A stretch of DNA of 64,000 nt from Rotaria sp. Silwood1 (taxonomy: Eukaryota; Rotifera; Eurotatoria; Philodinida; Philodinidae), in NCBI GenBank assembly GCA_905250075.1, contig CAJNOP010000055.1:480820-544819 (forward strand). Reading direction: 5' to 3'. The notes below the pieces were generated by a model, which worked only from the letters and a program-made list of their open reading frames with translations, searched no databases and was not told the origin of the DNA. Made by a program: the position numbers and the translations under genes. Positions 1-9,757 of the stretch are shown here, one piece after another (position 1 is the stretch's first letter; each line of letters begins with the position of its first letter).

Positions 1-37
1 TAGGTCAATATGGTAAGCCCAGTACTTCTTATTTTAT

Positions 38-892
38 TTATACAGTTCGACTTCCACCTGAAGAAATCGGAGCTGGAGTTGATGATCCAGTCGGACATGG
101 ATTTGAGAAAAGATTCGCAGCCGGTGCACCAGGAATAATATTGAATAGACGTGTTGTTGTAAACGTACTAAACGATGGTGATGAAAAATCCATTCTGAAA
201 CACAAAAAAAGAAATAAGTATATGAACAGCGTTTTTGTCTACTTTTGAATAGAAATTCTTACCGTACTAAGGTATTGTTCTTATCAAGAAAAGCTGTAAC
301 ACTTGTTGTTGCACCAAATAAAATATCCCATGCTTGTAATGGTTCTTGATTAGCATAGAAAAGATTATCAGTAACCAAACCAGCAAAAGTAGCCTGAGAT
401 GCAACAAGAATATTTGGCGGAAATAAAGGATAAGCTGGTGTAACATTATAATATTCACATGATCCTGCCGTAGCGGTTGATGGTGATAATTTATACCTAG
501 AAAAATATTTAAAAAAGACTTTCTTTATTTTACTTTCGATTTAGTATAATAATGACTTACATATAGTTTGGAATCGTACCATCACTATTCGGATTCGCAT
601 AATCAAAAATTGAACTTGAAATAACACCTTCATATGTTATATCCATTCGAAGACGTCCCAAAGAGAGACTAGCATATATCATTCCACTTCCAATATGTGA
701 AATACCTGTTCCATCCCATTTATGTTGTACATATGAAGCTTGGTATTCGGCAACAATTGAATTAGGTGGATTTGGTGCACGAAAATCACTAGCAAAAAGG
801 CGTTGTGAAAATCCAATTGAACGATTGAACAAAGTCACAAATGATAAGAAACAAAGTATGAACATAGTGAAAGATGGCATATGTTGACACAT
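38..892 (-). CDS. Secreted protein of unknown function, 240 aa, three exons
   Basis: I do not recognise the family. Exons are 561-892, 263-496 and 38-194 with GT-AG introns of 64 and 68 nt; the phases add up to 240 codons plus a TAA stop at 38-40. The chosen start (MCQHMPSF...) is followed by a hydrophobic run (MFILCFLSFVTLF), so a signal peptide is likely. Just upstream is a pyrimidine-rich tract ending in CATAG, which fits a 5' UTR intron acceptor. The mature part is rich in aromatic and small residues, with patches such as YVQHKWDGTG, RLRMDITYEG and EPLQAWDILFGA, and three cysteines, which suggests an extracellular beta-rich domain. The gene model is well supported; the function is not. 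Confidence 0.72.
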
Positions 893-1753
893 CAATCTAT
901 GACAATAAAAGTGAAAAAAAAAAGAATTAATTTGTGAAAAGAATCCAACTACGCCATCGTGTAACATACATATTTACTTACTTTTCTTCTCTTACTATAT
1001 CTATAGGATTGTGCTATTTATAAAAGCATATAAAGCGATTATGCAAGTGCGTATATTAAAATAAGTCAGTTAAGACTTAAGTATGATTTAGATTATACCT
1101 TGCTAGTAAACTATATCCTTCAGTACAGTTAAGAAATACTTCAGTTCTATTTCTTAAAAATATAACTTTTCTCTTTATCAGAATTGTAAGTCATAATTTA
1201 ATGTGCTATCCTATGTCAATAAACAAATATCGTTCTCTTTGGTGATTATTATTTTAATAAACTATTGTCAACATACTCACCTAAGTCAAGCACAAAAAAA
1301 GACGAAAAAAATAGTTCGTTCTGATGATAATATAATATTATTTATGTACACATATATACATGCAATACCTTAGCAAAGAACAGAAAAATGACATTATCTT
1401 TCTCTTGAATACGCTCGTCTTTTTTTTTGCGTAGATCGAGTGACTAATATTTGACATAAAACAAAATAATTGGTGTAGCTGAGAAATGTTGATAACTGAT
1501 ATGTTTTGAAAATATTAAATGTCTGTACATATTTGATTCATTACATGGTGACTTTCGAAAAAAATAAAAATTAGTTTTCTAATTTTTAATTAACTTATTT
1601 CTTCTTATTATTTTGATGATGCAAAAATAAATTAATTGGCTAATAGAAAAAAACCATACATATAAAAAAAAAGAATCAATTGAAATTTACAGATCAAACT
1701 TGTAACAATAAATTAATATTAAAAAGAGGTTGAAATCTTTTCTTTTTTTCAAA
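893..1753. other. Intergenic, no gene seen
   Basis: AT-rich spacer between the 5' side of the secreted-protein gene and the 3' end of the amidase gene. It holds a probable 5' UTR intron acceptor just above position 893 and poly-A/T runs. No coding or repeated structure was found. Confidence 0.6.
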
Positions 1754-3379
1754 TTATTCTCTGCCCATTGCGCGTTCAATGATTTCGACACATTTCATTA
1801 CTTTTTCATCATTGTATCGTCGACAGACAACTTGTAATGAAATAGGAGCATTAGCATATGATTGGGCTGATTTATACAATTTAAAATTCTCTTCATCAAG
1901 TGTATTTCGCGGTTTATAATCAATTTCAATTTGATCTTTGACGAGATCAACAGTTGTGACGGGAAAAACGGCAGCTGGATAGTCAAGAAGATTCCATGTA
2001 GAAGTATAACCCCACCATTTAGCTGTGCCATGTTGTGGAGCTGCTGATGGACCGACCGGTGTTAGAAGACAATCGATAGAACTATTCAGAGAAGCTTCTC
2101 GTTCATTCCATATATGTGCATAACGTTGACGATAGTTTTCTCTTTGCACAATCAATTCATTCATTTCTATCCAGTCTCTGTTTTTTACTTGTGGTTGATT
2201 AAGAATCCATTCTGTTAATGGTAGCGGTTGTTCGTTTACTTCTTTCATTAAATTTCGTTCTTCTTCACCTCCATTACAATAATATAATGCACTAATTATA
2301 TCCCAACCTTTTTGATGATCAATTGGTTCCCAATCAATAACTCGAATTCCAAATTTTTTCAAATGTTCCACAGTTTCGTGAAGAGCTCGTGTGATAGGTG
2401 GATGAGGGTGTACAACAGCATCATCCCACATGACAGCCACTGTTAAATTTTTAGAATCCAACTCAATCGATCTCCAAGGAATGGGCACAAGAGATGGATC
2501 TCTTAGCCATGGTATAGTGTCAAGTACCGTTTTCATGAATAGATTAATGTCTTCTCTTGCTCGAGTAAGTGGACCCATTGTACCAATAATACTTTCTTTT
2601 CCCATTTGCGCTCCTGTAACACCCATCCTCGGTATTCGAAAAGTGGTCGGTTTTAATCCGTAAATTCCATTGTTAGCAGCTGGAGAACGTATACTTCCAC
2701 CTATATCAGTGCCGATTCCCATGGGACTACCTTTCAGGCCAAGTAAAGCTCCTTCACCACCTGTACTTCCACCACTAGTTAAATTTCGATTAAATGGGTT
2801 AACAGTAGTACCATATATTGGACTGCTACATTCTAGATGCATCAAACCTTGTGGTTGAGTAGTACGAACATAGAAGATGGCACCTGCTTCATAGAGAATC
2901 TTCAAAGTGAGAGCATCATCTTCGCCTATTCTATTAATCCATTTTATCCATCCTGAATTGATCCGTCGACCACGCATAGTTATTAAATCTTTGACAGAGA
3001 TTGGTAAACCATGAAGTGGACCTACGGGTCCTCCTCGTCTTTTAAATTCTTTATCCAAATACTTAGCTCGATCGATTGCTTCTTCACCAAAAAATTCTGT
3101 AGCACAATTAGTCAATTGATGAGCAATACCAGCCCGTTTTAAATAAGCTCTAATGACTTGTTCAGCTGTCAATTGACCTTTAGCCAATAGATTAACAAGT
3201 TGAGTAGCTGTATAATTTTCAGTAATAGTAATTTCATCATTTGATAACAAACCACATTGACGTGGAATATTTGTCACATCAAGGACAGATGAATCAGGCA
3301 TTGCATTTCCAAGTAAACTATCCTTGGGAATTGATGCATCTCGAATTTCAAGTATTTGTTGAATAGCTGTAGCGGCCAT
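1754..3379 (-). CDS. Amidase-signature hydrolase, fungal acetamidase type (541 aa)
   Basis: Amidase-signature enzyme expected to hydrolyse small or acyl amides. The ATG at 3379 gives 541 residues, the usual size for fungal acetamidase/general amidases. Visible features: an N-terminal IPRQCGLLSNDEITITE block followed by KRAGIAHQLTNC, both typical of the fungal amdS-like branch; catalytic Lys in LHGLPISVKD (about K130); cis-Ser in GGSTGGEG (about S205); nucleophilic Ser in GIGTDIGGSIRSPA (about S229); and a C-terminal QVVCRRYNDEKVMK block. The Ser-Ser-Lys triad is intact, so the enzyme is probably active. No signal peptide or membrane anchor is obvious, unlike vertebrate FAAH1. The coding region has no intron, while nearly all full-length neighbours have them. 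A pyrimidine tract with AG just upstream leaves room for a 5' exon. Horizontal transfer from a fungus is a reasonable inference. Confidence 0.9.
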   Translation of the reverse strand: MAATAIQQILEIRDASIPKDSLLGNAMPDSSVLDVTNIPRQCGLLSNDEITITENYTATQLVNLLAKGQLTAEQVIRAYLKRAGIAHQLTNCATEFFGEEAIDRAKYLDKEFKRRGGPVGPLHGLPISVKDLITMRGRRINSGWIKWINRIGEDDALTLKILYEAGAIFYVRTTQPQGLMHLECSSPIYGTTVNPFNRNLTSGGSTGGEGALLGLKGSPMGIGTDIGGSIRSPAANNGIYGLKPTTFRIPRMGVTGAQMGKESIIGTMGPLTRAREDINLFMKTVLDTIPWLRDPSLVPIPWRSIELDSKNLTVAVMWDDAVVHPHPPITRALHETVEHLKKFGIRVIDWEPIDHQKGWDIISALYYCNGGEEERNLMKEVNEQPLPLTEWILNQPQVKNRDWIEMNELIVQRENYRQRYAHIWNEREASLNSSIDCLLTPVGPSAAPQHGTAKWWGYTSTWNLLDYPAAVFPVTTVDLVKDQIEIDYKPRNTLDEENFKLYKSAQSYANAPISLQVVCRRYNDEKVMKCVEIIERAMGRE

Positions 3380-5150
3380 CAATGCTACTGATAACACTTA
3401 CAATAAAAGAAAAAAAAACAAATAACAACGGATAGACAATGTATGACAAAATTGATAAGAAAACTACACGTGTAACGTTGCTCGCACTTGATTTAGTCCT
3501 CTTAATGTTACTAACTGTTTCTTCTTAGCAAGGTACGTTTATATAGAAGAAAAAAAACGAAAATCACAAAAAAAAAGAAAGAACAAAATATGGTCAGAGT
3601 AGTACGTCGTTTTTTACTCGGCTTTTATGACATCTAACTACTTTATTAATACAAAATAATTAAAAGAAAATTTGAAAAGTTTTATTGTTTGTTGACTTTA
3701 GCATGAAATTCACTGTGAAGTAATTAATGATCTTCTACGAAAAACGGTTGTGTCTCAAAAATTAAAAAATTGATTATTTTTTACATACCTTACCAATAAC
3801 ATTGATTTCTTTCATCTTGTTATATTTATAGGTAAATAAAGCGTAAGGTGCTCAGAGGGCAAAAACCCAGCAGAATTTTGATATTGTAAAATGGTACATT
3901 GTTCGATAGAGTTTCATTGAGTGATTCAAAATATTTACTTTAAACGTTTTTGTCAATTCATTTTAGTGGAAAATCTTCAAAATGCAAATTGCTAACAAAA
4001 ATTGACTACTTACGAACAAACTCTAGATTCGAACCTTATACTATCACTTTGTTTTTCACGGAATTGATTTATACGGAAGTGACGGTATTTGACATAAGTC
4101 AATAATATCTCGTTTTCTAGGTGAAGTTTCTCGTCCATGTAAAAAGCTCAGATTGATTGGTAAAGCAATTTTTATATACATGAGATGTTCAGTGAAGAAT
4201 AGTTGCTATTGAATGATGATTATTTCATTCTGTACTCTTCAATTGTTCTAAAATTTTTCCTATAACATCCATATATACTCACTTAATCATAATTCATCAT
4301 ATAATATGTTATTCGACTATGAACGCATGAATTCAAATAATTAGTCTTCTTGTTTTCGAAAAGAAAATTATATAATCTTCTCAATTTTATTTTTCTATAT
4401 ATAATGTCTTTATTGTAGAAACGTGTTTAAGGAGAATAACAGATATTATAAATAATTAGTGATATTGAATTTCCTGATCATAACAGTATTCGAATTATCA
4501 TTTTCTAAGCAAAATTATTGTCGAAACGATGTAAGAACAATTTATTCTTGGTAAACACCACCGAATTGTAAGATACACATACTATTAATCATCTCTTATC
4601 TGTTTTCCAGTAATACATACTAAAGACACAATTCATGTCAGCATCATGGTAGAAGAATAAATATTTTGATCAATTATATGTAATGTTTTAATTCAATAGA
4701 AGAATTCATAGTTATTTTTACTTTTCGAAGTAGACTCGTCCAAAATATTTTAAAAATAAAACGGAACAAGACAAATGAGATCCAGAACTCGAAAAAAGTT
4801 TTTCTGAAGAACTCTACTTCAAAGCTGTTAGGCATAGTTTTAATCGATAAAACTTTAATAGCATACAGTTTCATATGATTCGATATTACTATGAAACTAG
4901 TTATTATCGTTAAGAAGTTACTTCATGTCCTATATTGTACTTGCAACTGATATTGAAAAACTTATTTCATCAAAATACTAATGATGATTTTTTTTTAAAT
5001 CAAATTAAATTTAGTCTATTCGATGTTAGAGATTTATTGAAATGTTCATTATTTCATAATCAATCTTAGATTCGACTCAATTAACCATTTCTTATATGTT
5101 TTATGGAAGTATGCACACAAACAATGTTATATTTATCTTGAAATGGAAAT
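3380..5150. other. Intergenic, no gene seen
   Basis: AT-rich DNA of about 1.8 kb with the amidase upstream region on one side and the methyltransferase 3' end on the other. Only short spurious reading frames were seen and no clear repeat. Confidence 0.55.
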
Positions 5151-5964
5151 CTAATTTATAGAGGATTTGTTAATAGCATATAAAAATCCATCATAGCCTT
5201 TTTCTCCAACAGTTCCCAATGTTGTTGCTTCAATTGTTGGATCTTTTTGAATATATTCTAATAATTTACGAACACCTTCTATACTTGAATCATTTTGTTC
5301 TGGATCAGCCACTCGTCCATTACGTACTACGTTATCGACAATAATAACACCCATTTTTCTCACTAATCGTTTGGCTTGAATAAAATATTCCACATTTGAT
5401 TGTTTATCAGCATCAATAAAAGCAAGATCAAAACTAGCATTTGGATTGATATTGGGAAGTGTTACAGATGCTGGACCAACTATAATCTTTACTTTGTCCA
5501 TCAATCCTGCGTTATTAATATTTATTTGAGCAACCTTAAAGCAAATTGATATTTAGTCATATTATAAAAAATAAATCTGTAAGACAATTCTACTTTAGCA
5601 AAATCTTTCGAAATCTCACATGTTACCAGTTCACCATCGTCAGGAAGTGCGTTAGCCAACCATATTGTAGAATATCTATGCGATAGAACACAAAAGATGA
5701 ATGGTCAAAGGTTTAAATAGAAAGAACGATGTATGTATTATACCCTCCAAGAGTTCCTATTTCGAGTATACGACGAGCTTGAATACTTTTAGCCACAAGA
5801 TTCAAAAATTTACCTTGAGCTTCACTCACTGCATAAGATGGTAGTCGATATTGTTCGTTCAATTTTAATGCAGCAGTAAGAGAATCATTAGGAGGAATTA
5901 GAAAACGATTGTGATAAGTATCGGAACGAATCCAATCTGTCAGATTAGTTGAAGTAAAAGCCAT
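5151..5964 (-). CDS. SAM-dependent O-methyltransferase, caffeoyl-CoA OMT family (228 aa)
   Basis: Class-I, cation-dependent catechol-type O-methyltransferase (Methyltransf_3 / COMTD1-like). Exons are 5744-5964, 5594-5675 and 5151-5534; phases add up to 228 aa, the normal family length. The SAM-binding motif I reads RRILEIGTLGGYSTIWLA across the first intron (about residues 65-82). The acidic post-I strand is DGELVTCEISKDFA. The metal/substrate motif is FDLAFIDADK, and the second metal ligand pair lies in VIIVDNVVRNGRV. The sequence ends EKGYDGFLYAINK, typical of the family. It lacks the N-terminal membrane anchor of animal COMTD1, so it is probably cytosolic. The substrate cannot be told from sequence. 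Similar enzymes are common in bacteria and plants, so its origin deserves a tree. Confidence 0.88.
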
Positions 5965-6431
5965 GCTTAACTAGATAAATGTTATAATTACAAGGGCATT
6001 GGTATCTTGTGAAAACGAAAACATCTGTTCTATATCATATTGGATGTTCTCATGATTTCATTTGTCAAATAATACGTATAAATGAAGTTATGTCATCTTA
6101 GATAACGCTAAATCTCTCTCAAGAACTAATACATTGAATATTATTAAACACAAATAGTCATTTTGAGATCAACAACAAAGGAATTTTCTAGTACTAATTT
6201 TTCTTCTGATATTGTATAAATGTGACATATTGAGCAAAATTGGCGTATATACATGTCGAGTTTTAATCTGAAATATAAATGTTATTAGTAAAACAAATAT
6301 TTGAGATACAAGTAATGTCGCTATCTATTGCGCATTTATTTTATGTTATTGAAAAAAAAATGATTAAAAAGAACAGAATGAAGGTTACGATAAGAAGAGA
6401 GAAAGAAAAAAAAATGCGTAGTTTAACGTGA
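5965..6431. other. Intergenic between divergent genes
   Basis: This 0.47-kb spacer separates the methyltransferase (minus) from the small hydrophilic gene (plus), so it probably holds both promoters. Only the TATA box of the plus gene is clear. Confidence 0.5.
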
Positions 6432-6440
6432 TATAAAAAG
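6432..6440 (+). promoter_or_regulatory. TATA box of the 71-aa hydrophilic protein gene
   Basis: TATAAAAAG lies 58 nt before the ATG at 6498, leaving a typical 30-nt distance to a start site and a short leader. A matching arrangement is seen at the 61-aa gene at 9500-9685. Confidence 0.5.
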
Positions 6441-6497
6441 ATACCCTTTTCATATATCCTTACTTTCATTTTTTACTCGGTGTTGCTTCGTATACTA

Positions 6498-6713
6498 ATG
6501 TCTTTTTCATCTAGCAATACTGGCTGTAGTGGTTTTGGCATAACGTTACACCACGAAGGTCAAAATGATCAAAACTCGCTTTCTCCATCTCCATCTGGTG
6601 GAACAGGTGATCCTAGAAAACAAGCTCAAATCGACAGTATCAATATGGATTCCAATAAACCAACCAGACGAGGAACAATAAGCGAATTTGACATTAAAAA
6701 TAATAGACCATAA
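6498..6713 (+). CDS. Small hydrophilic, probably disordered protein (71 aa)
   Basis: Single-exon reading frame starting MSFSSSNTGCSGFG and ending DIKNNRP. It is almost free of hydrophobic clusters and rich in Ser, Asn, Gly, Pro, Asp and Gln (SLSPSPSGGTGDPRKQ), so it is likely disordered. A TATA box lies 58 nt upstream of the ATG. I recognise no family. Composition and promoter layout resemble the 61-aa gene at 9500-9685, though the sequences do not align clearly. A stress-type hydrophilin is possible but speculative. A non-coding frame cannot be excluded. Confidence 0.45.
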   Translation: MSFSSSNTGCSGFGITLHHEGQNDQNSLSPSPSGGTGDPRKQAQIDSINMDSNKPTRRGTISEFDIKNNRP

Positions 6714-7186
6714 GCATATACTCTTGTTTTTCTTTTTTTTTGAACTGTAAAAATATTATTTTTTTTTGTTTTGATCAAGCCGATAAAAAAAAATTCAATT
6801 TATACTTCGATCATTTGTAAACTACGTAAATATATATGTTTGAAATATTTATAGCGTATCTTCATCGTTGTGATACGATTATATATCCTAAGTATTATAA
6901 ATACGCAATTTTTTTTTCATATAAAAATCAAATTAATTTATATATGTATTTTTTAAAATATCATCATGAGTAGAATATAACAGCAATCTGTGAGAACAAT
7001 AGTATTTTATATATTGCTTTCGTCGAAACACTTTCTTCAAATACCTAATGATTTTAGAGGTTTTCAACAGAATGATGTTGTCTGTATAAGACTGGCAATA
7101 TTATCGTGTCTCGTCCTGGAGAATATCGATTCTTATTATTGTATTTGTGAATACTATTGCAATCGATCCTTCAGAGAGTACTCATG
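6714..7186. other. Intergenic, no gene seen
   Basis: Very AT-rich spacer with T-runs after the 71-aa frame. No recognisable gene. Confidence 0.5.
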
Positions 7187-8037
7187 AAGAGACCCAAGAA
7201 ACTGAAGCATTCGTTAAAATGTTTCGATTTATTTTATGTGCATTCGAAAGAGTATCATCTAAAACCAACATAAATGAACAAGGGTTCAGTTTATCAGACA
7301 ATAACGTCCGACTTTTGTTAGTATGCCTGCTACCATTTTTTGAAATCGAAAGATGCTATCCTGAGTTTTTCATCTCCTAAAAAATGGTTCAAAAGTTATT
7401 AAAAAAAAAGGTGTCTTGTCAATACAAAAAATAGCTTACACTGGTAGTAGCCAGGTAAGCAGCATCGAAAAAAATGATTTCAAATACTTTTTAGCGTACT
7501 TCATTCATGAAACTATTACATCTAGGACCGAATTATAACATCTCAGCAATGAAAAATTTCATATAGCTGGTTACTACTAATCTTAGCCAATTTTTACATC
7601 GATGGAAAATTTTTGTGCCGAGAATCCAAAGTTATGTAATATATGAAAAATTCAATATGACATCTTTTGATTTCAAAAAATGGCAGCAGATATACTGACA
7701 AAAATCGGACATTATCAACTGGTAAATTTAGATCTTTTTCATTCATGTTGATCTAGTAAACAGCTAGTTTTCTCAGCTTTTGATGTTCTGTTGTTTGGTA
7801 TATGATATGAAAAATATTCTCTGAATTGTTAACGTATAATCTCATTGAGTGTAATTAGAAAAATGTTGAATGTCTTCTTGGCATTAAACTCGTAGTACTA
7901 AAAAGCGGTATAGGCTAGCTTTTCAACAGAAAATCCAAATGAGCTAAAGATTTGTGTTTGACAGTTTTAGATGATACTCTTTCGAATAAACATATAAAAT
8001 TAAATTTGAACAAGCACCTCAGTTTCTTGGTCTCCTA
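7187..8037. repeat. Diverged inverted duplication of an exon-like segment
   Basis: The plus-strand segment 7187-7380 is repeated in opposite orientation at about 7638-8037. Shared blocks include CCAAGAAACTGA, ATTCGAAAGAGTATCATC and CCATTTTTTGAAATC. Translations of the two copies also match: VRLLLVCLLPFFEIERC on the plus copy against VRFLSVYLLPFFEIKRC on the minus copy. The minus copy carries about 215 extra bases between blocks. Weak pairing continues toward the centre near 7500 (GGTAGTAGCCAGG / CCAGCTATATG side). It is either a decayed duplicated gene fragment or a fold-back element. Frames are short, so neither copy is called a gene. Confidence 0.55.
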
Positions 8038-8626
8038 TAGGCGCTCTCATAAACAGTAAGTTTTTGAAAGGCGGTATAATATTGCAAATAAATACTTGTT
8101 CTACATTACAATTCACGATACTTGGCATTTCTGCATCTGTCATAGACTGTTCTTCCATTTTCTGACTATTCATTTCTAATTGATGCTTCTGTTCCATTAA
8201 CACTATTCACTGTAGCTTCGTTAAATCAATATTTTGATTTCTTCTTTGACAAACTCTTTCATTTTCATAGAAAATCAAATTATAACATATTTTTATTTCT
8301 GTTTTTCATATTTGATTTAATTGACTATTAATAAATTTTATGTACTGATGTTTTTTTGAATTTATTAACAAACCTTGTTTATCACTAACTGATTACTATA
8401 GTAATTTACTGATTTTATAACTATTTAGTTTATTGATCATTTTACTTATTTTACTCACGAAATAGTTTGTTCTCATTAAACAATAGATGTTCATATCTAA
8501 TTTCATTTTGCTTTAGTTTGTTTATTAGACCAGATTTATTATAATAATCAGGAATAGTTTTCGTAGTGTTGATGATCATATTGATTTTTATTAATTCTCA
8601 ACTTTTTTGATTTATCAAAAGTATAG

Positions 8627-8736
8627 TAAAATTGTTGGGAGAAAGCGATGAAGAGATGCGTGGTAAATGTTATGATGTAATTGAACCTTTTCTAGATCGA
8701 ATTTATTCATGGTTAGATGAACTCAATAGAATGTAG
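8627..8736 (+). other. Orphan terminal-exon-like frame
   Basis: After a possible acceptor (GTATAG) an open frame reads KLLGESDEEMRGKCYDVIEP, then FLDRIYSWLDELNRM and a TAG at 8734-8736. The amphipathic, acidic composition looks protein-like, but I found no upstream partner exon and recognise no family. It may be the remnant of a lost gene. Confidence 0.25.
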
Positions 8737-9499
8737 ACTTTCATCTTCTACAATGTTTCGTAATTGTTTTTTTCTCTCTTATTGTTTTATACTTATAAAA
8801 GCCAAACAATTCATAAAACAGAAAAGAAACTAACGAATTCTACTATATCTATTAGAAAAACAACACCATTTTTATTCGATACGGTCTGCTTTAGTCTAGT
8901 AAAGTACATTGTGTATACAATTATTCGTGAAAGTTTTTTTCAATGTTTGTTATAAATAAATAATAAAATGTATTTATAATTCAAAAATAAGTTATCGAAA
9001 ACTAAAATTTGTTTTGAATTGTTAATTAAAAACAAATTGTATTTTGATAAATTATTTAACGAAAGGAAAAACAAACCTGACTTTTCTTGAAATAAAATTT
9101 ATATTTTCATTGTTGACAATTGATTCATGACAAGAAGAATTAAATTGTTTGTTTTTTTATTAGATTAGTGCGTGCTTATATTCTGGACATGTCGAAAAAT
9201 AAAATGCTTGATTATATACAAGAAATAGTTTTTGAAAAGTCAATATTGTGTGAAGTTGATAAAAACATTAGAATTCAATGTTTTTGTTGATTGCTACCCG
9301 ATGAACCTAAAAAAAAGGAAAATTATATTTGTTTTTCTTCATTAGTAACGGAATTATCTGAGGCCATAATTTCTCTGTGTAAAAAAATCATTCACTAATA
9401 ATAAAGATTTCTTACTACAGTGTTCGTATTACAAAAAATTAAACAAAATATTGATTTTTCGTCATATAATCTGATATGGGCATCTCACTATAGTAAATA
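8737..9499. other. Intergenic, no gene seen
   Basis: AT-rich spacer downstream of the orphan frame and downstream of the 61-aa minus-strand gene. Nothing else recognised. Confidence 0.5.
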
Positions 9500-9685
9500 C
9501 TAACCACTTTCATCAGCACCACTACCACCTTTTGTTTCACTCCCAGGTGCATTATCTACACGGAAACTGTGTCCTGATGATCTCCTATGATATTGACCAC
9601 CTGGACCTAAACCAGTTCCACTTGTTTCGCCTTTTGTTGCGCTCTCAGAAGCAGATGCTGAGCTACTTCCTTGACCTGATGACAT
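9500..9685 (-). CDS. Small Gly/Ser-rich protein (61 aa)
   Basis: Single-exon frame starting MSSGQGSSSASASESATKG and ending SGADESG. I count 14 glycines in 61 residues (about 23%) and a very high Ser content; hydrophobic residues are nearly absent. These are hydrophilin-like properties and imply disorder. A TATA box at 9751-9757 lies about 66 nt upstream of the ATG, the same layout as the 71-aa gene. No known family is recognised. A desiccation-stress role would suit a bdelloid but is inference only. A continuation by splicing near the stop (AGTGGTTAG) cannot be excluded. Confidence 0.5.
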   Translation of the reverse strand: MSSGQGSSSASASESATKGETSGTGLGPGGQYHRRSSGHSFRVDNAPGSETKGGSGADESG

Positions 9686-9750
9686 TGCTTATTTATTTAT
9701 TGTGTAAAGAAAAGTTTGTGCTAGATGCTTATGCTTTGCTTTCTCGTGCT

Positions 9751-9757
9751 TTTTATA
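9751..9757 (-). promoter_or_regulatory. TATA box of the 61-aa Gly/Ser-rich gene
   Basis: On the minus strand the sequence reads TATAAAAAGCACG about 66 nt before the ATG at 9685, followed by an A/C-rich leader. Confidence 0.5.

Noticed and set aside
4021..4090. Possible tRNA B-box (GGTTCGAATC on the minus strand near 4030)
   Set aside because: No A-box at the right distance and the flanks cannot fold into acceptor and anticodon stems.
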